Shown here one piece after another: positions 20,249 through 28,652 of a DNA stretch of 64,000 bases (its first letter is position 1; every line of letters begins with the position of its first letter). The notes under the pieces are model-generated. The model was not told where the DNA came from, made no database searches, and saw only the letters and a program-made list of their open reading frames with translations. The stretch covers positions 62,001 through 126,000 of the forward strand of contig NZ_JACSPZ010000004.1 of NCBI RefSeq assembly GCF_014836905.1. The letters are read 5' to 3'. This stretch comes from Solibacillus faecavium (lineage in GTDB: Bacteria > Bacillota > Bacilli > Bacillales_A > Planococcaceae). Both the position numbers and the translations under genes were made by a program.

Positions 20249-21250
20249 TTAAGACTTTTTTAATACTTCCTTATATTGATGTGTAGTCCGTATTTCAATG
20301 GTAAGCGTGTTTTTCGAATAAAACGTTCTAATTAAAAACGGCGCCCCGCTATTATTTTGGAATTTAAAATCCAAGGTACCATATGAAACCGTTGCGTCTC
20401 TACCGGTGGGAACATAGCCGATGTTTAGAGAATGATGGTGCCTTTCTTTCATTTTAACTCCAAGTTGATCCACCGCATTGAATAATGTGGATGACGTTTG
20501 GCAAATCCCTCCGCCAATACCCATTACAAGCTGCTTATTGATAATTTCCGGGGCCGGTTGGTAGCCCTTTGACACCGATCGTTCACCAACCATTGTATTG
20601 AATGAGAAGGTGTCCCCATCCCCTACTATTATGTTGTCGAGCGCATTTGCGGAAAGCTCGATATTTCTGCTTCTCCCTGTTTCAGACGAGGAGAAATATG
20701 TTGTAAATGAAGCAACAGTAACATCATTCATTAAGGGAATGTCCTCAGCGTTATAATTACTCTCTAGCAAATATAAGGGCAAAAAAATATCTTCGCCTTT
20801 ATATGAAGAAGCAATTATTTTTTCCACTAATTCACTTTCCTTTAAAAGGATTCCCGGATTCCCTTTGACAATATCACCGTTAACGTCCACTCTATCCAAT
20901 TCCATTTGTTGATCATATCCAGGGATATCCTTCGTACCTCTAGCCAACTTCCTTGCTATTTCTTCAACTTTGTTTTGGTACAATTTATCATCCACCCCGA
21001 AACCAAGCAATTGAGGAGAAAAAGATTTAACAATTTGTAAAGTTCTCGGATCAATTAAAGTAATCACAACAGGATAGATGAACTGTTGTTCCCCCGCAGC
21101 GATTTCAGAAGTAGATAACTGGAAATCGGTTACTACGTCCAAAACTGGTTTATTTTTTTCATTATCTCCCTTATCCTTTGCCTGCAAATTCGGTTGGCAA
21201 CCCGATAAAATGCTTACACTTATAAAGAAGTAAATAATCCATTTTTTCAT
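20249..21250 (-). CDS. VanW-family lipoprotein
   Basis: The 333-residue product carries a lipoprotein signal (ISVSILSGC, lipid Cys at 18). A variable N-terminal domain is followed by a VanW domain (about 190-315) with GDGDTFSFNTMVGERS, GIGGGICQTSSTLFNAV and the SLNIGYVPTGRDATVSYG motif. VanW proteins occur in vancomycin clusters and widely in Firmicutes, with a presumed peptidoglycan-related role; the biochemical function is unknown. It follows the LytH-like peptidase and the deacetylase on the same strand, which supports a cell-wall or spore-cortex role. Confidence 0.88.
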   Translation of the reverse strand: MKKWIIYFFISVSILSGCQPNLQAKDKGDNEKNKPVLDVVTDFQLSTSEIAAGEQQFIYPVVITLIDPRTLQIVKSFSPQLLGFGVDDKLYQNKVEEIARKLARGTKDIPGYDQQMELDRVDVNGDIVKGNPGILLKESELVEKIIASSYKGEDIFLPLYLLESNYNAEDIPLMNDVTVASFTTYFSSSETGRSRNIELSANALDNIIVGDGDTFSFNTMVGERSVSKGYQPAPEIINKQLVMGIGGGICQTSSTLFNAVDQLGVKMKERHHHSLNIGYVPTGRDATVSYGTLDFKFQNNSGAPFLIRTFYSKNTLTIEIRTTHQYKEVLKKS

Positions 21251-21371
21251 TTTATTTCCCCTATCTATAAAAGCAAAGATTGTCTAGTCTATTCAGAAAT
21301 TTTCTTTTAGTACCGTTACTTTTATAGGTAAGGAAGGGTGTAAATAATAAGTATAATGAACTTCCACCGCT

Positions 21372-22370
21372 TTATTTTTTGGCGTTTTTCGCTTCTTTTT
21401 CCCATTTAGTAAGGGCAGGATAAGGATCAAACGCCCATTCTGTCCGCCCATTGAATTTATAAATTCCATAATGGAGATGCGGAGGAAATTTCCCTGCTGT
21501 ACCTTCTTTTCCGTACCCAGTACTTCCAACATATCCTATAACTTGTCCAGTTTTTACAATATCACCTTCCTGTAAGCCTTTTTCAAAAGAGCCTAGGTGT
21601 GCATAGTAGTGATATGAATTATGATTATCTCGAATTCCAATACGCCAACCTCCAAATTGATTCCATCCCATCACTTCCACTACACCGTAGGAAGCAGAAA
21701 GTACAGGGGTATTGTAAGGAGCAAATATATCCGTTCCTTCATGGTTTCGCCTTCCACCCCATCCTCGATTGGCTCCCCATGTACCTCTATAACTATAGTC
21801 TGCTCCAAGCATGATTGGAAACGTATGCTGGTCCAGTTCAATTGTTCTAAACTTCTCATACAATTTCGCCAATACAACTATTTGATTGACCGATATTTCA
21901 TTTTTATAATAATCCCATAAAGCCAATTTAAAATTATCCTCACCGTAGCCATACTGTCTTAAATAGTTGGCCATGGATAGCAATACATCCTCATCATTCT
22001 GTTTATCCGCAATTCCGTCCCCATCACCATCAATTCCCAACCCTTTAAAATAGGCAATGGAAAGTGGTGATGTATCATTTTCGGCTGGATTCAAAGCCCC
22101 GGACCAAAATTCATCTGAAAATTGAATAGCAATGACCGATTCGCGTATCGGTATATCCGTTCGAACCTCCTGGATATTGCGCTCAAATTGATCAACGGCC
22201 GCTAAATAATACCATGGCATCAATACATTTTCGTGCTTCATATAATAACTCATTCTTTTTTGCACCAATTCCTCTTTCGTCGGTGGATTACCGGCTTCCG
22301 AAGATGCTTGTGCTATTGGTGTAAAAGTCCATAAGAATGCGGTCGAAACAATTATTGCAAGTCGGTACAT
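21372..22370 (-). CDS. LytH-like M23 peptidoglycan endopeptidase
   Basis: The 332-residue exported protein has a signal peptide (about 1-22), a helical middle resembling a small lytic or wall-binding domain, and a C-terminal M23 (LytM-type) metallopeptidase. Zinc ligands are visible as H210 and D214 (RRNHEGTDIFAP) and H300 in PPHLHYG, with H298 next to it. B. subtilis LytH is a sporulation L-Ala-D-Glu endopeptidase of similar size; orthology is my inference. An unusual acidic loop, DGDGDGIAD (114-122), looks like a calcium-binding repeat. It starts 7 bp after the deacetylase stop, suggesting a shared transcript. Confidence 0.85.
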   Translation of the reverse strand: MYRLAIIVSTAFLWTFTPIAQASSEAGNPPTKEELVQKRMSYYMKHENVLMPWYYLAAVDQFERNIQEVRTDIPIRESVIAIQFSDEFWSGALNPAENDTSPLSIAYFKGLGIDGDGDGIADKQNDEDVLLSMANYLRQYGYGEDNFKLALWDYYKNEISVNQIVVLAKLYEKFRTIELDQHTFPIMLGADYSYRGTWGANRGWGGRRNHEGTDIFAPYNTPVLSASYGVVEVMGWNQFGGWRIGIRDNHNSYHYYAHLGSFEKGLQEGDIVKTGQVIGYVGSTGYGKEGTAGKFPPHLHYGIYKFNGRTEWAFDPYPALTKWEKEAKNAKK

Positions 22371-22377
22371 ATTTCCC

Positions 22378-23157
22378 TCACTCCTCTACAATTTGGTGCT
22401 TTTCTTCATTTTGTAAATGAAGCATTTGGGAAATCGTAATAAATTTATATCCGTCTTCTTTAAGTTCAGGCAGGATTTTCTCTAATGATTTTACCGTTTG
22501 CTCCCGATTTCCTCCACCATCATGAAACAATATGACATCGCCATTCTTTAGTCCTTTTAACACTGTGTTGACAATTTTATTAACACCTGGTTCTTTCCAG
22601 TCTTCCGTATCCTGATGCCAAGACCACATCACAATCTTATAGCCGTTTTTTACGACTTCATTTACAATATCCTCCGTATAGTATCCTTCAACTGGTCGAA
22701 ATAAATTTGGCTTTTCTCCCGTAATACTAAAAATAACATCCGATGTTTGATTAATTTCCTCTACAATGCGGGAGACTGATTTTGAATTCGGATGGGTAAA
22801 TGTGTGATTTGCAATTTCATGTCCTTCTTCAGACATGCGAAGCACAACTTCGGGAGTTTTTTCAGCGTGCTGTCCCACGATGAAAAAAGTTCCCTTCGCT
22901 TCATATTGTTCGAGCAAATCCAAGATCTGCTCAGTATACTTTGGGTGTGGCCCATCATCAAATGTAAGTGCAACAACTTTTTCATCTGTTTTTATATCCC
23001 AAATAATATGTCCTGTCTCCTCATAATACTGGCGTCCCTTTTCTAAAGATTTTGCATTCGTTGCCCCGAGAGTATGGAAAACATAGAATGCCGCAAATAA
23101 AAATAAAAGGACTAAAAATGAAATAAACGCAATTCTTTTAATTCTCTTTCTTGACAC
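22378..23157 (-). CDS. Polysaccharide deacetylase (CE4/NodB family)
   Basis: This 259-residue membrane-anchored enzyme has an N-terminal transmembrane segment (about 8-28) and a NodB domain. Metal and catalytic motifs are TFDDGPHP (D67, D68), the HxxxH pair H118 and H122 (NHTFTHP), LFRPVEGY and ILFHDGGG. CE4 enzymes deacetylate N-acetylglucosamine or N-acetylmuramic acid in peptidoglycan. The order deacetylase, LytH-like peptidase, VanW protein suggests a cell-wall or cortex-modifying operon. The exact substrate is not deducible. Confidence 0.9.
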   Translation of the reverse strand: MSRKRIKRIAFISFLVLLFLFAAFYVFHTLGATNAKSLEKGRQYYEETGHIIWDIKTDEKVVALTFDDGPHPKYTEQILDLLEQYEAKGTFFIVGQHAEKTPEVVLRMSEEGHEIANHTFTHPNSKSVSRIVEEINQTSDVIFSITGEKPNLFRPVEGYYTEDIVNEVVKNGYKIVMWSWHQDTEDWKEPGVNKIVNTVLKGLKNGDVILFHDGGGNREQTVKSLEKILPELKEDGYKFITISQMLHLQNEEKHQIVEE

Positions 23158-23274
23158 ATTATCACTTCCTTCATTAATTTACTCTTTGTTAGTATTTAGA
23201 GAAACGTAAAAAAAATGTACTCAATTTTAAGTGAATTAAATCCAATTAAATAATGGTAAGAAATTGTATTTCAA

Positions 23275-23312
23275 AAACAAAAAAGTGTTGTTTCAAAAGA
23301 AACAACACTTTT
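23275..23312 (-). terminator. Terminator of the purine permease
   Basis: A perfect 14-bp stem (23281-23294 with 23299-23312) around a 4-nt loop is followed on the minus strand by TTGTTTTTG. It begins 8 bp after the permease stop and could work in both directions. Confidence 0.85.
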
Positions 23313-23319
23313 CTTAAAT

Positions 23320-24627
23320 TTAGTGTGGTAAATAAGCTAACTGTAATACAAATAAAATCGCAAATATATAAACAAGTGGATGTACTGCACGTCCACGACC
23401 TTTAATTAGCATAATAAGTGGATAACTGATAAATCCTAAAGCAATCCCTGTTGAAATGCTTGAAGTTAACGGCATCGATAAAATAACTAAAAACGCAGGA
23501 AATGCATCTTCTATTTCATCCCAATTTATGTGCTTTACAACACTAATCATTAGACTTCCTACAATAATCAGCGCCGGTGACGTAATTGCCGCAACACCAG
23601 ATAAGGAGCTGACAAGTGGACCGAAAAATGAAGCGAAGATAAATAGTACAGCAACTGTTAACGCCGTTAAACCTGTACGGCCACCAACAGCTACACCAGA
23701 GCCTGATTCCAAATACGCTGTTGAAGGGCTAGTACCGAACATCGCACCAACTGTTGTAGCCAGTGAATCAGAAATAAGCGCTTTGCGGGCACGAGGTAAC
23801 TTCCCATCCTTCAATAATCCCGCTTGCTTCGAAACACCGATTAAAGTTCCTGTTGTATCAAATAATGTAACTAAAATGAATGAAAATACTACGCCGTATA
23901 ATCCATATTCAAATACTTCTTTTATGGCAGTTACCGGATCAAATACAATGATCCCTTCAGGTAAATGAGGAAGTGCCACAACTTTATCGATCGTTAGCTG
24001 ACCTGTGAACCACGCAATAATTGCTGTCACAATCATCCCGATAAAAATTGCGCCATTTACTTTCCGAGCCATTAAAGCAACTGTTACGAATAACCCGACA
24101 AAAGTCAGTAAAGTTGCAGGATTAGTTACATCACCAAATCCAACTAAGTTGGAATCGTTAGCTATAACAATCCCTGACATTCTAAAACCAATAAATGCTA
24201 TGAAAAGTCCAATACCCGCTGTAATGGCCAATTTTAAATTTTCCGGGATAGCAATGATAAGCTTTTCACGAAACGGTGTTAAGCTAATAATAATAAATAT
24301 TAAACCTGCAACAAATACAGCAGCAAATGCTGTCATATAGCTAATTTCTCCATTTGACGTTAGGACAACTGTGTAGGTGAAATATGCATTTAACCCCATC
24401 CCTGGTGCAACAGCTATTGGATAGTTTGCACAAAGCGCCATCCACCCTGTACCTATAACAGCGGCGATAATAGTCGCCATAAATACTTGGTCAATTGGAA
24501 CACCGGCAGCTGATAAAATAATCGGATTGACAATAATGACATAAGCCATCGTTAAAAAAGTCGTCAATCCCGCAAATAATTCACGCTTTACGGTAGTCCC
24601 ATTCTCTTTTAATTGAAACATTTGCAT
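23320..24627 (-). CDS. AzgA-type hypoxanthine/guanine permease (PbuG/PbuO family)
   Basis: This 435-residue NCS2/AzgA-family transporter has about 12-14 hydrophobic segments. Family motifs include GLTTFLTMAYVIIVNP near the start, NYPIAVAPGMGLNAYF, DTTGTLIGV, and GTSPSTAYLESGSGVAVGGRTGLTA. Proteins of this class take up hypoxanthine, guanine or adenine with protons. The upstream region has a PurR operator overlapping a sigma-A promoter; no purine riboswitch was recognised, unlike B. subtilis pbuG. Substrate choice between guanine/hypoxanthine and adenine cannot be read from sequence. Confidence 0.9.
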   Translation of the reverse strand: MQMFQLKENGTTVKRELFAGLTTFLTMAYVIIVNPIILSAAGVPIDQVFMATIIAAVIGTGWMALCANYPIAVAPGMGLNAYFTYTVVLTSNGEISYMTAFAAVFVAGLIFIIISLTPFREKLIIAIPENLKLAITAGIGLFIAFIGFRMSGIVIANDSNLVGFGDVTNPATLLTFVGLFVTVALMARKVNGAIFIGMIVTAIIAWFTGQLTIDKVVALPHLPEGIIVFDPVTAIKEVFEYGLYGVVFSFILVTLFDTTGTLIGVSKQAGLLKDGKLPRARKALISDSLATTVGAMFGTSPSTAYLESGSGVAVGGRTGLTALTVAVLFIFASFFGPLVSSLSGVAAITSPALIIVGSLMISVVKHINWDEIEDAFPAFLVILSMPLTSSISTGIALGFISYPLIMLIKGRGRAVHPLVYIFAILFVLQLAYLPH

Positions 24628-24640
24628 CCCTCTTTCAAAA

Positions 24641-24695
24641 CACGAACATTTTTAAACAACTTATATATAATATTCGTTTATAAAGTGAATTGCAA
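24641..24695 (-). promoter_or_regulatory. Purine permease promoter with paired PurBoxes
   Basis: TTGCAA (24690-24695) and TATTAT (complement of 24667-24672) are 17 bp apart on the minus strand. Overlapping the spacer and -10 is a PurBox-like TAAACGAATATTATA, and in opposite orientation AAACACGAACATTT lies at 24638-24651, with its CGAA core at 24643-24646. This inverted CGAA pair matches the PurR operator architecture of Bacillus. Repression by PurR is therefore inferred. Confidence 0.65.
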
Positions 24696-25067
24696 TCTTT
24701 TTACATAAATATGGATAAAGTCTTAATTTTCTTTATTGTCAGAATTAAATTTCATTATTTATAGATCAATTTAAATTAACTGTATTAAACATTATTTCCT
24801 CTTATCTATTCATTCATTCCTATTTTTTAAACGAATTCTGAATTATAACCATATAAAATAGTCTTCCAATATCCAACAGTTTTTCCTGTCAAACCTGCGT
24901 CGTTACTACAATTTTAATAACGCATTGAGTTTCTACTATTATTTTTACGTTAAATTAAGGTGATTCGAGACGGATAAATACCTTTCTAGTCAAATTTCAC
25001 TGTGCATGAATAAGTGTAAATGTATCCGCGGTATGATAATGTTAACCCAACTAAATGAGGTGTTAAC
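24696..25067. other. AT-rich intergenic stretch
   Basis: This AT-rich gap separates the divergent purine permease and the 64-residue gene. Apart from the permease promoter at its left edge and a possible GATAAT -10 near 25035-25040 for the right-hand gene, I see no conserved motif, hairpin with a T tract or open frame that looks coding. Confidence 0.5.
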
Positions 25068-25262
25068 TTGGATGAAATTGAAAGAAGGAAATGTTTAGAC
25101 GATATACGACTCCATAAAGTACGCACCAAAAAATTACGGATTTTAATCGCTAATACCGATGATGCTGATGTTAAGAAGCACTTAACTAAAGGATTGATTT
25201 GGCATATCAAGCGCAAACGAAAGTTAAAGCAAATGCTAATCGACGATATTGAGAAGAATTAA
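25068..25262 (+). CDS. Small basic protein of unknown function
   Basis: The 64-residue, highly charged product (DEIERRKCLDDIRLHKVRTK at the start, HIKRKRKLKQML near the end) is predicted to be entirely helical. I do not recognise the family. The start is TTG, with GAGGTG 7 nt upstream, which is the best initiation signal in this gap. It is divergent from the purine permease. It could be a small regulator or simply an orphan; no partner gene is adjacent. Confidence 0.55.
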   Translation: MDEIERRKCLDDIRLHKVRTKKLRILIANTDDADVKKHLTKGLIWHIKRKRKLKQMLIDDIEKN

Positions 25263-25293
25263 TCGGCTAGTTTAGAAAAATTGTAGCGAAATT

Positions 25294-25404
25294 TTATAGG
25301 TATACATCAGTTTTAAGTAATGGTGCGTCCTGGTTAATAATTGCCGGTCCATGATCTTCTACTTTACCTTTTCTCCTGTCGGCTTTCTCGGTGAATTTTC
25401 TATA
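25294..25404 (-). pseudogene. Possible 3' remnant of a lost gene
   Basis: A 36-codon open stretch on the minus strand ends TAA and encodes a natural-looking C-terminus: YRKFTEKADRRKGKVEDHGP, then AIINQDAPLLKTDVYL. It has no in-frame ATG, GTG or TTG start, and a TGA precedes it directly. I suspect the tail of a deleted gene downstream of accC; a chance open frame cannot be excluded. No family was recognised. Confidence 0.3.
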
Positions 25405-25442
25405 TCAAAAATTTCTAACTTGATGATTACATTTTTTAGATA

Positions 25443-25475
25443 AGAAAAACCCCCTAACAATTTCTCGTTAGAGGG
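25443..25475 (-). terminator. accBC terminator
   Basis: Stem CCCCCTAAC (25450-25458) with GTTAGAGGG (25467-25475), one mismatch, is followed on the minus strand by TTTTTCTTA. It lies about 135 bp beyond the accC stop. Confidence 0.7.
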
Positions 25476-25610
25476 TAAAAATTTACGGCATTCCGCTTTT
25501 ATTCTATTCCGCATCCTATTCCACTATACATAAATATGATATATAGTCTCGTAAGACAAACGAACAGCCTTCCCGCTCAATGAACGGTTAGTATAGTGTC
25601 ATAGCCACGA
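25476..25610 (-). other. accC 3' region with a 15-bp dyad
   Basis: The 135 bp between the accC stop and its terminator hold no gene. They contain a perfect 7-bp dyad with a single central base (complement of 25573-25587, half sites CCGTTCA and TGAGCGG). yqhY would lie here in B. subtilis; I see no trace of it. Confidence 0.4.
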
Positions 25611-26975
25611 TTAAGCCTTCACATTCACGCCTAAAATATCATTCTCTTCAAGGAACTTCGTGTTGAATTTCGCTGATTTGAATACGTCGTTGTTCATTAA
25701 AGCTTGGTGGAATGGAATTGTAGTGTTAATTCCAGGTCCAGCTACTTCGAACTCTGATAAAGCACGATCCATTTTGGCGATTGCTTCCTCACGCGTGTCA
25801 GCATGTACAATCAGTTTTGCTACCATTGAATCGTAATATGGTGGAATTGTATAGCCTGCATATACAGCAGAATCAATACGAACCCCATATCCGCCTGGTA
25901 CAACATACGTTTCTACCGTACCTGCTGAAGGCATGAAGTTTTTGTATGCGTTTTCAGCGTTAATACGGCACTCAATTGCCCAACCGTTGATTTTAATATC
26001 TTCTTGCTTGAATGGCAGTTTTTCACCAGAAGCAATTTTTAATTGTTGCTGAACTAAGTCAACACCTGTGATCATTTCTGTTACAGGATGCTCTACTTGG
26101 ATACGAGTGTTCATTTCCATGAAGTAGAATTTATCTTCCTGATAATCATAGATGAACTCAATTGTACCTGCACCTTCATAGTTACAAGCAAGCGCTGCTT
26201 TCACAGCTGCTTCACCCATTTGTGCACGACGCTCTTCAGAAAGTGCCGGTGATGGCGCTTCTTCAACTAGCTTTTGCATACGGCGTTGTACCGTACAGTC
26301 ACGCTCACCAAGATGAACAACATTGCCAAAACTATCTGCAAGCACTTGAATTTCACAGTGACGGAAATACTCAATGAATTTTTCCAAGTAAACACCAGGG
26401 TTGCCGAATGCAGCCGCAGCTTCTTTTTGAGTGATCTCAATACCTTTTACAAGATCCTCTTCAGTGCGTGCTACACGGATTCCTTTACCGCCACCACCAG
26501 CAGTTGCTTTAATGATGACTGGGTAACCGATTTTAGCCGCCCATTGTTTACCTGTTTCGATATCCGGTACAATACCAGTACCAGGAACTAAAGGAACGTT
26601 TGCCGCTTCCATTGTGTCACGTGCAACGTCTTTAATTCCCATAATTTTAATCGCATCCGAAGAAGGACCGATAAATTTAATACCCGCGTTTTCACAAGCC
26701 TCTGCAAATGCTGCGTTTTCCGCCAGGAAGCCATATCCGGGATGGATTCCGTCAGCACCTGTTTTTTGTGCTACCCCTAAAACAGCCGGGAAACTTAAAT
26801 ACGAATCTTTCGATAATTTAGGACCGATGCAATATGCTTCATCCGCTAACTTTACGTGTAACGCATCTGCGTCAGCTTCTGAATATACTGCAACAGTTTG
26901 AATACCAAGCTCTTTACATGCACGGATAATACGTACCGCAATTTCGCCACGGTTTGCGATTAATACTTTTTTCAT
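25611..26975 (-). CDS. accC: Acetyl-CoA carboxylase biotin carboxylase subunit
   Basis: AccC carboxylates biotin on AccB using ATP and bicarbonate, the first half of malonyl-CoA synthesis. The ATP-grasp enzyme starts MKKVLIANRGEIAVRIIRAC. It has the glycine-rich loop KATAGGGGKGIRVA, the bicarbonate/biotin region GERDCTVQRRMQKLVEEAPS, and MEMNTRIQVEHPVTE with active-site residues. Length (454) is standard. It lies 15 bp after accB and the pair follows the spoIIIA operon as in B. subtilis, but yqhY and nusB no longer follow. Confidence 0.98.
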   Translation of the reverse strand: MKKVLIANRGEIAVRIIRACKELGIQTVAVYSEADADALHVKLADEAYCIGPKLSKDSYLSFPAVLGVAQKTGADGIHPGYGFLAENAAFAEACENAGIKFIGPSSDAIKIMGIKDVARDTMEAANVPLVPGTGIVPDIETGKQWAAKIGYPVIIKATAGGGGKGIRVARTEEDLVKGIEITQKEAAAAFGNPGVYLEKFIEYFRHCEIQVLADSFGNVVHLGERDCTVQRRMQKLVEEAPSPALSEERRAQMGEAAVKAALACNYEGAGTIEFIYDYQEDKFYFMEMNTRIQVEHPVTEMITGVDLVQQQLKIASGEKLPFKQEDIKINGWAIECRINAENAYKNFMPSAGTVETYVVPGGYGVRIDSAVYAGYTIPPYYDSMVAKLIVHADTREEAIAKMDRALSEFEVAGPGINTTIPFHQALMNNDVFKSAKFNTKFLEENDILGVNVKA

Positions 26976-26990
26976 TGATAGTTACGCTCC

Positions 26991-27485
26991 TTATTCAGCT
27001 TTTACTAGGAATAAAGGTTGACCATATTCTACTAATTGGCCGTCTTGTACTAAAATTTCTACAATTTCACCTTTAATTTCAGCTTCGATTTCGTTGAATA
27101 ACTTCATTGCTTCTACGATACAAACGATTGATTCATCGCCTACTTTGTCGCCTACTTTTACGTAAGGTGCTGCTTCAGGGTTTGGAGATTGATAGAAAGT
27201 TCCGACCATTGGAGAAGTGATTTTATGTAAATCAGCTGCGTTTTCCACTGGTGCTGGAGTTTCTACTTTAGGAGCCGGTGCTGGGATTGATGCTACCGCT
27301 GTTGGAGTTGGTGCTGCAACTTGCGCTACTGGTGCCTCCTCTACTTTTTTAGGAGCTACTACTTCTGTTACACCATTCTTTTTCTTTAATTTAACCTTTG
27401 CGCCGTCCGCTTCATAAACAAACTCGTCGATAGATGATGCATCTACTAATTTAATAATTTCTCGGATTTCTTGAACTTTGAACAT
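26991..27485 (-). CDS. accB: Biotin carboxyl carrier protein of acetyl-CoA carboxylase
   Basis: AccB carries the biotin that shuttles CO2 between the two half-reactions. The N-terminal domain is followed by a Pro/Ala/Val-rich flexible linker (about 48-85) and the biotinyl domain, with the biotinylated lysine K128 in [11 protein letters not shown]. Length (164) is normal. The ribosome site AAGGGAGAG precedes ATG. It is cotranscribed with accC. Confidence 0.97.
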   Translation of the reverse strand: MFKVQEIREIIKLVDASSIDEFVYEADGAKVKLKKKNGVTEVVAPKKVEEAPVAQVAAPTPTAVASIPAPAPKVETPAPVENAADLHKITSPMVGTFYQSPNPEAAPYVKVGDKVGDESIVCIVEAMKLFNEIEAEIKGEIVEILVQDGQLVEYGQPLFLVKAE

Positions 27486-27678
27486 TCTTAACTCTCCCTT
27501 TAAAAAAGTAATAACAATACAAACCCTATTTTATAATTTTTCCGACTATTTTGAAATACTTTATTTTAAATTACATAAAAATAGGCATAAAACAGAACAA
27601 ATGTATATTAAAACAAAGAAATAAATAACCAACTGCTATATAACACAGCTTTGTAATTTACATTTATAAGACGATCAA

Positions 27679-28212
27679 TTAATTAAAAGGTTCAAACTTT
27701 ACCTGTACGTTTACATAGTCATTAAATTCAGAACGAACGATGTACATAATTTCACTTGCCTGCTGTTTTGAAATCTCATCAGACATTACTGTCACCATTA
27801 CTTTTTCTTCATCAATCCGAACAAGTGCATCGGAATATCCGATTGATTTAATAAGCATTTCCAACATTGCCTCTGAAGACTCCAACTTAATAAGTTCATC
27901 CATTTCATTGAATGCTGTATTCTTTTCTTCCGCGCTGTATTCATCGGATGCAATTTTTTGTGTTAATTGCGCTTTCAATTGGCTTCGTTTGTTTGCTTGC
28001 TCAAGGCGCACTTCCTGGAATAAATCACTTTCTGAGTTTACTGGTTGAGTTAGCTCTTTGTTAACACCTAAAATATCCGTTTCATTAATAGCTTCATCAG
28101 AAAAAATAGTTAAGATATTCGGTGTATTGTCTTCAAAAATGTAGAATACAGAAATTACCGCAACTAGGCTTACTAATGTTAAAAACCATACTGTTCGCTT
28201 TTTCACTTTCAC
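27679..28212 (-). CDS. spoIIIAH: Stage III sporulation protein SpoIIIAH
   Basis: SpoIIIAH is the mother-cell half of the SpoIIIAH-SpoIIQ channel or zipper around the engulfed forespore. It has one N-terminal transmembrane segment (about 8-26), a linker, then a helical region and a YscJ/FliF-like ring-building domain at the C-terminus (DALVRIDEEKVMVTVMSDE, VNVQVKFEPF). The 177-residue product is of typical length, unlike the shortened AE, AF and AG upstream. The GTG start overlaps the spoIIIAG stop (GTGA), with GGAGG upstream. Confidence 0.93.
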   Translation of the reverse strand: MKVKKRTVWFLTLVSLVAVISVFYIFEDNTPNILTIFSDEAINETDILGVNKELTQPVNSESDLFQEVRLEQANKRSQLKAQLTQKIASDEYSAEEKNTAFNEMDELIKLESSEAMLEMLIKSIGYSDALVRIDEEKVMVTVMSDEISKQQASEIMYIVRSEFNDYVNVQVKFEPFN

Positions 28213-28586
28213 TTATTTTCCTCCTTAATTTGCATTGGTACCACTTGAATACGATGCGCCGGAATTTGAAGAACATGCCCCACTGTTTCCTTTAGCATGA
28301 TTTTCACGTCGGCCCTGTTTGCTCCTTGTGCCACAATAATGACACCTGATAGTTTCTCTTGTTGTGTTACAGCTAAAAACTGTTGTTCCCTTTGTTGATC
28401 ATAGTGGAAATATACCTGTACTTGTCCGACTGAATCAATTTCGCTTAATAAATTTGCGAGCTGTTCTTCATTTGAGCGATTTTTTTCCCCTTTCTCTGAT
28501 TGTGGTAGAAGAAAGAATAAACAAAGAATAAATACAACGGCAATGAAGATTAAAATGATAGGACGATTCGCTTGTTTCTTTTCCAC
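28209..28586 (-). CDS. spoIIIAG: Compact SpoIIIAG
   Basis: SpoIIIAG forms a large ring in the engulfed-forespore channel. This version is only 125 residues against about 230 in B. subtilis. It keeps the transmembrane segment (about 8-26) and both flanks of the ring-building motif: LLSEIDSVGQVQVYFHYD, then GVIIVAQGANRADVKIML and HVLQIPAHRIQVVPM. The two flanks are joined by only about 20 residues, so the long beta-strand insertion of the B. subtilis protein is absent. It overlaps spoIIIAH by four bases. The ribosome site is not well placed, so the exact start is less certain. Confidence 0.85.
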   Translation of the reverse strand: MEKKQANRPIILIFIAVVFILCLFFLLPQSEKGEKNRSNEEQLANLLSEIDSVGQVQVYFHYDQQREQQFLAVTQQEKLSGVIIVAQGANRADVKIMLKETVGHVLQIPAHRIQVVPMQIKEENK

Positions 28587-28652
28587 ATTATTAAGCGTAT
28601 GCGCCCCCTTCTCTACTAGATTTCAACATAATGTATGAACGAATGAACTCGG

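Noticed and set aside
24628-24700. Purine riboswitch upstream of the purine permease
   Set aside because: The expected P1-P3 junction sequence pattern was not found; PurBoxes explain regulation better.
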